Shown piece by piece: positions 14,438 through 18,987 of a stretch of DNA of 18,987 bases. The notes under the pieces are model-generated. The model saw only the letters and a program-made list of their open reading frames with translations, was not told the origin of the DNA and made no database searches. Both the position numbers and the translations under genes were made by a program. Positions within the stretch are counted from its first letter, which is position 1, and each line of letters begins with the position of its first letter. The stretch is from Spirochaetales bacterium (GTDB taxonomy: Bacteria; Spirochaetota; Spirochaetia; DSM-27196; PWMO01), in assembly GCA_007123465.1 (NCBI GenBank), contig SKLB01000053.1, forward strand, positions 1 to 18,987, written 5' to 3'.

Positions 14438-16465
14438 CTACGAGCGTGCGGACGTACTCGGATTTACGGACGCCTCGCTGATGCTCATCACCGACGGCAC
14501 GGTACGGATACTCTTCATGACCGTCTTGAAGTCTTCGCGCCGATCGATCTCCATGGTGAAGTGGGCTTCCAGGTTGCCGTCCTCGTTCTCTTCCAGCCGA
14601 CCTTCGATCAGGTGTCCTCGGTACTTGCGCACTGCGCCCTCGATCTCGGAGAACAGGTCCGAGGTACGTCGTGCCACTACTCTGAAGCGACGCGTCTCGC
14701 GTGGCGAAACCGTTTCCCACTCCACGTCGATGGTTCGCTCGGGGAAGTCTGCAATGTGCTTGACGTTGGAGCAATCGCGCCGGTGCACAATGATGCCGCG
14801 GCCGCGAGAGATGTAGCCTACGATCGGATCGCCGATTGTGGGATTGCAGCAGCCGGCAAAGCGTATCATCATGTTGCGCTCGTTACCGATGCGCACACCG
14901 ACTTTGGTCGGGTCGAGGATGTGGGTTGTTCCCGGTTCAATCTCCCTCTCGCCCTCGGGTTGCGGTGTGGCCGGCGCCGGTGGCGTCTCTTTCCTGCGTG
15001 CAACGATGCTGCGGTCGATAATCAGGCTGTCATCGTGCCTGTTGAGCCAGTTGCGGATCTTGGAGCGAGCCCGTGTGGTACGCACGTAGCGCAGCCAGTT
15101 GACGTGCGGATGGGCGTTGGGCGAGGTTTGAATCTCGATCACCTGGGTGTTCTTCAGCGGTTCGCGCAGCGGTATGATGTTGCCGTCGGCCTTGGCGCCA
15201 ACGGTGTGATGGCCAATCTCGGTGTGGATATGATAGGCAAAATCGATTGCGGTGGCGCCCTTGGGCAGCTGGATCGCCTCGCCCTTGGGGGTGAAGACGT
15301 AGATCGAGTCTTTGAGGATCTCGCGCTTGATCTCGTCGAGAAACTCGCCCGAGGTGATCTTCATTCCGTTGAGATCTCTCACGCGTGAGATGATCGCCAG
15401 GTCATGGCGCGGTATGCCGTCTGCGCTGCGGCCTTCCTTGTAGAGCCAGTGCGCTGCAACCCCGTACTCGGCGGTCTGGTGCATGTCGTGGGTACGGATC
15501 TGGATCTCGAGCAGCTTGCCGTCAAAGCCCAGCACAGTGGTGTGCAGGCTCTGGTAACGGTTGGCCTTGGGCATTGCGATGTAGTCCTTGAAGCGCCCCT
15601 CGATCGGCGGCCACAGCCGATGTACAATGCCAAGCACGGTGTAGCACTCGCTCTCTGTGGAGCACAGAATACGCAGTCCCAGCAGGTCGTAGATCTCGTC
15701 TATTGACTTGCTGCGCCGCCGCATCTTCTGGTATATCGAGTAGAAATGCTTGGCGCGCGCTTCAACCTCCAGTTTGACCTGTTCACGTTCAGCGGCCTCC
15801 AGAATTGCTGCTTCCACCCGCTGCAGATAGCCTGATCGCGCATCGCGTTTCTGCGACACAAACGCCTTGATCTGGTCGTAGCTCTGGCGGTGCAGGTTTT
15901 TGAGCGCCAGGTCTTCGAGCTCGTCCTTGATCCACGAAATACCGAGCCTTCCGGCAAGTGGGGCGTAGATATCCAGGCACTCCTGCGCGATCTGGCGGCG
16001 TCGTACTTCCTCGCTCTTGAATTCCAGCGTGCGCATGTTGTGCAGCTTGTCAGCCAGCTTTATCAGTATCACGCGAATGTCCTTGACCATCGCAAACAGC
16101 ATCTTGCGAATGGTCTCGGTTTGCTGGACGTTCTTGTGCTTGGCTTTGACCGTTGAGATCTTGGTGACGCCAAAAACCAGCTGTTCTACCTGGCGCCCGA
16201 ACTCCTTGCGCAAGTCGGTGCGGCTCTTGGTTGTATCCTCGAGCACATCGTGCAGCAGCGCGGCGGTCACGGTGTCGGCATCCATTTTGAGGTCTATGAG
16301 GATGTCGGCTACCTGCAGCGGGTGGATGAAGTAGGGATCGCCTGAGTCGCGGAGCTGTCCCTGGTGCAGCTTTTCGGACAGTTCGGTTGCGTGCAGCACC
16401 TGTTGCTGCTCCGACGGCGAATACATGAGGATCTTTCTTCTAAACTCCTCCAGCGTCTGAATCAT
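14438..16465 (-). CDS. rel: Bifunctional (p)ppGpp synthetase/hydrolase Rel (RelA/SpoT family)
   Basis: This 675-residue RSH protein controls the stringent response alarmone. The N-terminal HD hydrolase domain is intact: H48 in FIHPLQVA, H72-D73 in LLHDVLEDT and D139/N143 in LADKLHNMRTL. The synthetase domain (about 235-345) has the RFKDYIAMPK motif, whose RFKD form is typical of bifunctional Rel rather than RelA (which has ExDD), with YQSLHTTV and EIQIRT following. A TGS domain spans about 384-447 (VFTPKGEAIQLPKGATAIDFAY is its start), a CC-type zinc-finger-like region has C539, C540, H561 and C565, and an ACT domain fills 590-665. Both activities are therefore expected. The start overlaps the end of prmC by 26 nt, implying translational coupling. 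Confidence 0.96.
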   Translation of the reverse strand: MIQTLEEFRRKILMYSPSEQQQVLHATELSEKLHQGQLRDSGDPYFIHPLQVADILIDLKMDADTVTAALLHDVLEDTTKSRTDLRKEFGRQVEQLVFGVTKISTVKAKHKNVQQTETIRKMLFAMVKDIRVILIKLADKLHNMRTLEFKSEEVRRRQIAQECLDIYAPLAGRLGISWIKDELEDLALKNLHRQSYDQIKAFVSQKRDARSGYLQRVEAAILEAAEREQVKLEVEARAKHFYSIYQKMRRRSKSIDEIYDLLGLRILCSTESECYTVLGIVHRLWPPIEGRFKDYIAMPKANRYQSLHTTVLGFDGKLLEIQIRTHDMHQTAEYGVAAHWLYKEGRSADGIPRHDLAIISRVRDLNGMKITSGEFLDEIKREILKDSIYVFTPKGEAIQLPKGATAIDFAYHIHTEIGHHTVGAKADGNIIPLREPLKNTQVIEIQTSPNAHPHVNWLRYVRTTRARSKIRNWLNRHDDSLIIDRSIVARRKETPPAPATPQPEGEREIEPGTTHILDPTKVGVRIGNERNMMIRFAGCCNPTIGDPIVGYISRGRGIIVHRRDCSNVKHIADFPERTIDVEWETVSPRETRRFRVVARRTSDLFSEIEGAVRKYRGHLIEGRLEENEDGNLEAHFTMEIDRREDFKTVMKSIRTVPSVMSISEASVNPSTSARS

Positions 16466-17330
16466 CTTCTATCGCGATCCTTCGTCCCAGGTACACCCGG
16501 TCACGTCCGCCCAGGTCCGCCCGGACATCAACGTCGTGCAGCCCGCTGTGGTGGAATACGTCGAACACCGACGCCCGTTGGTCAAACGCACCTTCAAGAA
16601 CAAGATAACGATTCATGCCCAAATGATCTATAGACTCGGCTGCCAGCCGCCGTATCAGCGTGAGACCATCGGGTCCGCCGGCCAGTGATTCCTCCGGCTC
16701 CGGCCATCCGGACCGCAACATGTTGTCTACTTCATCATCGGTCACGTAGGGCGGATTTGCAACAATCAGGTCGAAGCGTCCGGGCACGCTCTGCAGCAGA
16801 TCACTGTGGTAGATTGCCACGCGTCCCGCTGCCAGATGACGCACGTTTGCACTGCAGACCTCGAGCGCCGCCTGCGAGATATCGCTGGCGGAGAGCTGGA
16901 GCTGCGGGCGTTCCAGTGCCAGCGTCACTGCTACGCAGCCGCTTCCGCTGCAGCAGTCGTGCACGCGGGTTATGGTCGGGTCGGCATCTATGAGCTCGAG
17001 AGCGGTTTCCACCAGTGTCTCGGTTTCCGGCCGCGGCGCCAGGACGCGCCGATCCACCCTGAACTCGCGGCCGTAGAACTCCTTGATGCCGCGGATGTAG
17101 GATACCGGCTCGCCGGCAAGGCGCCGAATGACGGCGTCAGTGAAGCTGTTCAGTGGCGAGGCGTGCAGCGGATCATCCAGACGAGCGAACAGGCGCTCCT
17201 TGGGCATTTGCAGCACGTGGCACAGCAGCACAACTGAATCGAGCCACGGCGTTTCGATCCCGTTGCTGTGGAGCGCTGAGCTCGCCGAACGCAGGGCAGC
17301 GCGGATCGTGTGGTCTTCCAGGCTAACCAT
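16440..17330 (-). CDS. prmC: Peptide chain release factor N5-glutamine methyltransferase
   Basis: PrmC (HemK) uses S-adenosylmethionine to methylate the glutamine of the GGQ motif in release factors. I use the ATG at 17330 (296 residues): it overlaps the prfA stop by 8 nt and has AGGAG 4 nt upstream. The longer frame to 17396 would bury 22 basic residues inside prfA. The substrate-binding NPPY is at 192-195 within [14 protein letters not shown]. The family block [17 protein letters not shown] lies at 74-90 and APRPETETL at 98-106. The SAM-binding loop reads HDCCSGSGC where most homologues have D-L-G/C-T/C-G-S-G, still a plausible glycine loop. The prfA-prmC pairing is common in bacteria and supports the call. 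Confidence 0.94.
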   Translation of the reverse strand: MVSLEDHTIRAALRSASSALHSNGIETPWLDSVVLLCHVLQMPKERLFARLDDPLHASPLNSFTDAVIRRLAGEPVSYIRGIKEFYGREFRVDRRVLAPRPETETLVETALELIDADPTITRVHDCCSGSGCVAVTLALERPQLQLSASDISQAALEVCSANVRHLAAGRVAIYHSDLLQSVPGRFDLIVANPPYVTDDEVDNMLRSGWPEPEESLAGGPDGLTLIRRLAAESIDHLGMNRYLVLEGAFDQRASVFDVFHHSGLHDVDVRADLGGRDRVYLGRRIAIEDDSDAGGV

Positions 17331-18393
17331 TCTGCTCCTGGAGTTTCTCCTCACGGTCACTGAGCTTGAGCGCTTCCACCGTTTCGTCGAGTTCACCCTG
17401 CAGCACGGACTCCAGCTTATATAGCGTAAGGTTGATCCGATGGTCGGTCACGCGATTCTGCGGGAAGTTGTAGGTACGGATGCGCTCGGAGCGGTCTCCC
17501 GAACCGATCTGGCTCTTGCGTGCGTTGGCGCGTTCGGCGTTCTTACGCTGCTCTTCGGCTTCGTAGAGCCGCGCCTTGAGAACGCGCAGTGCTTTGGCCT
17601 TGTTCTTGTGCTGTGATTTCTCATCCTGACAGGTGACAACCAGGCCGGTGGGAATATGGGTTACGCGTACCGCGGAGTCGGTGGTATTGACGCTCTGGCC
17701 ACCGGGGCCCGATGAACGAAAGACATCGACCCGCAGCTCTTCGGGATTGATCTGGATATCGGTGTCTTCAGCCTCCGGCAGCACGGCTACAGTTACCGCC
17801 GAGGTGTGGATGCGGCCGCTGGACTCGGTTGTTGGTACGCGTTGCACCCGGTGCACGCCGCTTTCGTACTTCAGACTGCCGAAGACCTGCTTGCCGCTGA
17901 TAGAGAAGATCACTTCCTTGAAGCCGCCAACCTCGGTTTCGCTGGCAGCCATCAGCTCGGTCTTCCAACCTTTCTGTTCGGCATAGCGTTGATACATGCG
18001 GTACAGGTCGGCGGCAAACAGCGAGGCTTCGTCCCCCCCGGTGCCGGCGCGGATCTCCATGATGCTGCTCTTCTGATCCAACGGGTCCGTGGGTACCAGC
18101 AACAGCTTGAGTTCACGTTCGAGGCTGAGCTCCTGCTCTTCGAGGCGCTGGACCTCATCGCGCGCCATCTCGCGCAGCTCGGAATCGGTCTCAGCTTCCG
18201 CCATCGCACGAGCGCCGCTCAGTTCGCTCTGCAGCGAGGTATATCTGCGATAACAGTCGATCAGCTCAGAGAGGTGCGAGTGCTCCTGCATCAAAGTCTT
18301 GTAGCGGTTGGGATCCTTGTGAATCTCGGGATCCGAGATCTTGCGTTCGAGATCCTGATACTGCTGCTCTATATGCTCCAGTCTCGAGAACAT
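17323..18393 (-). CDS. prfA: Peptide chain release factor 1
   Basis: This 356-residue protein is of normal RF1 length and ends translation at UAA and UAG. The N-terminal helical domain (1-100) is followed by the PCRF region with [12 protein letters not shown]. The codon-recognition tripeptide appears as PTT (187-189) in [18 protein letters not shown], a variant of the usual P-A/V-T of RF1 that keeps the essential P-x-T form. The catalytic GGQ is at 231-233 in [17 protein letters not shown], and its glutamine is the expected PrmC target. The C-terminal [17 protein letters not shown] is also characteristic of RF1. The ATG has AAGGA about 8 nt upstream. It lies 33 nt after the rhomboid stop. Confidence 0.97.
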   Translation of the reverse strand: MFSRLEHIEQQYQDLERKISDPEIHKDPNRYKTLMQEHSHLSELIDCYRRYTSLQSELSGARAMAEAETDSELREMARDEVQRLEEQELSLERELKLLLVPTDPLDQKSSIMEIRAGTGGDEASLFAADLYRMYQRYAEQKGWKTELMAASETEVGGFKEVIFSISGKQVFGSLKYESGVHRVQRVPTTESSGRIHTSAVTVAVLPEAEDTDIQINPEELRVDVFRSSGPGGQSVNTTDSAVRVTHIPTGLVVTCQDEKSQHKNKAKALRVLKARLYEAEEQRKNAERANARKSQIGSGDRSERIRTYNFPQNRVTDHRINLTLYKLESVLQGELDETVEALKLSDREEKLQEQNG

Positions 18394-18426
18394 GCGGGTT
18401 TCCTTCTCAGCGTGCAGCCGCTTCTT

Positions 18427-18984
18427 CTAGCGGGTTTTCCCGGGCCGCCAGAATCCAAACAGGCTGCCGCAGACTCCGCCGACGATATGGGCAAACTGCG
18501 AGATATTCTCCTGCCGCACCGAGGTCACAACCTCCCGCGTCAGGTAGAGTACTACGACCAGGATGAAGGTCAACGGAATCTCACCCTGACGGATGTTGGT
18601 GAATGATATCAGCAGGATCATCATGAACACTACGCCGCTGGCACCCAGCAGCCCGGTTGAAAGCAGCAGCACGTTGAGCAGCCCGGTAATCAACGCAGTC
18701 AGCAGCATCATGAAGAAGATGCCGGCCGAGCCGTACTTCTCTTCCAGAATTGGTCCCAGCAGCAGGATGAAGGCAAAGTTGCTTATCAGGTGTGTCCAGT
18801 CGGCGTGTCCTATGGCGTGCGTGAACAGCCGCAGCCACTGGATCGGATTGCCAAAATCGAGTGCAGGACCGATGGAAAAGAAGGCCGCCGTCAGAGCCCG
18901 TCCGCTGAGCATGTCGGCCAGCAGCACAGCAACCGATAGCAGGGCGTAGGTCAGTGTAACCGGAGCGTTGTATCGAATACGCAT
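18427..18984 (-). CDS. Rhomboid-family intramembrane serine protease
   Basis: This small 185-residue membrane protein has about six hydrophobic segments. The rhomboid catalytic serine is in GASG (S116) and the catalytic histidine in FAHIVGG (H166). The upstream HxxxN oxyanion motif is THLISNF (H65, N69), and W50-L51-R52 with LFTHAIGHADW is the usual loop 1. Rhomboids cut single-pass membrane proteins within the bilayer; the substrate is unknown. The ATG lies 3 nt from the window edge, and the frame stays open to the edge, so a slightly longer N-terminus cannot be ruled out, although MRIRYNAPVT is a convincing start. It is followed by prfA after 33 nt, so it is probably the first visible gene of that run. 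Confidence 0.9.
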   Translation of the reverse strand: MRIRYNAPVTLTYALLSVAVLLADMLSGRALTAAFFSIGPALDFGNPIQWLRLFTHAIGHADWTHLISNFAFILLLGPILEEKYGSAGIFFMMLLTALITGLLNVLLLSTGLLGASGVVFMMILLISFTNIRQGEIPLTFILVVVLYLTREVVTSVRQENISQFAHIVGGVCGSLFGFWRPGKTR

Positions 18985-18987
18985 GCA

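Noticed and set aside
14332..14460. Open - strand frame between rel and proC with protein-like sequence (RAVVVLDGGDTVVYAKQ)
   Set aside because: There is no ATG and no start with a ribosome-binding site; it begins inside the end of rel in another frame. It is probably chance, though a frame change at the rel end cannot be fully excluded.
1..18987. CRISPR arrays, insertion sequences, tRNA or rRNA genes
   Set aside because: I saw no regular repeat-spacer pattern, transposase motif or RNA gene; the window is nearly filled by housekeeping-type coding sequence.

Overview
The window is a GC-rich (roughly 60% by eye), densely coded bacterial chromosomal segment. It holds no RNA genes, mobile elements or CRISPR arrays. 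Gene content (bifunctional Rel, RF1 with its methylase, a small rhomboid, AcnA, a spirochaete-style lax lipobox on the M48 protease) and the general look of the proteins suggest a free-living, Spirochaeta-like spirochaete. That assignment is an impression from protein resemblance, not a proof.

Layout. (1) At 1-986 on the + strand are the last 38 codons of a phytoene-desaturase-like FAD oxidoreductase and, 14 nt later, an aroE-family shikimate dehydrogenase. (2) From 8206 down to 1023 on the - strand is a tightly spaced, operon-like set: a 1148-residue four-module fusion, a GTG-started M48 metalloprotease lipoprotein, a possible 33-codon leader ORF that overlaps the next start, a short-chain dehydrogenase, and a large protein I do not recognise. 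(3) At 8207-8334 is a compact divergent promoter region. (4) At 8335-11058 on the + strand is aconitase A. (5) From 18984 down to 11088 on the - strand is a second run of genes: rhomboid, prfA, prmC, rel, proC, serS and a NeuB/SpsE-like synthase. Several of these overlap or nearly touch. prfA-prmC is a functional pair (RF1 and its glutamine methylase), and serS and rel link the cluster to translation and the stringent response.

The most interesting object is the fusion at 4760-8206. One reading frame carries a 2-oxoacid dehydrogenase E1-alpha domain, an E1-beta domain, a lipoyl domain and a complete beta-ketoacyl-ACP synthase III (FabH), with catalytic residues visible in every part. No E2 acyltransferase core is present in the protein or elsewhere in the window. 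This suggests that decarboxylation of a (probably branched) 2-oxoacid is joined physically to the priming step of fatty-acid synthesis. An SDR in the same apparent operon could supply a following keto-reduction. Other points of note are an 11-bp perfect inverted repeat whose loop shows a ribosome-binding sequence on one strand and an anti-Shine-Dalgarno sequence on the other (3832-3871), overlapping divergent promoters between the fusion and aconitase, and a nearly leaderless serS promoter with a 12-bp palindrome in its spacer.
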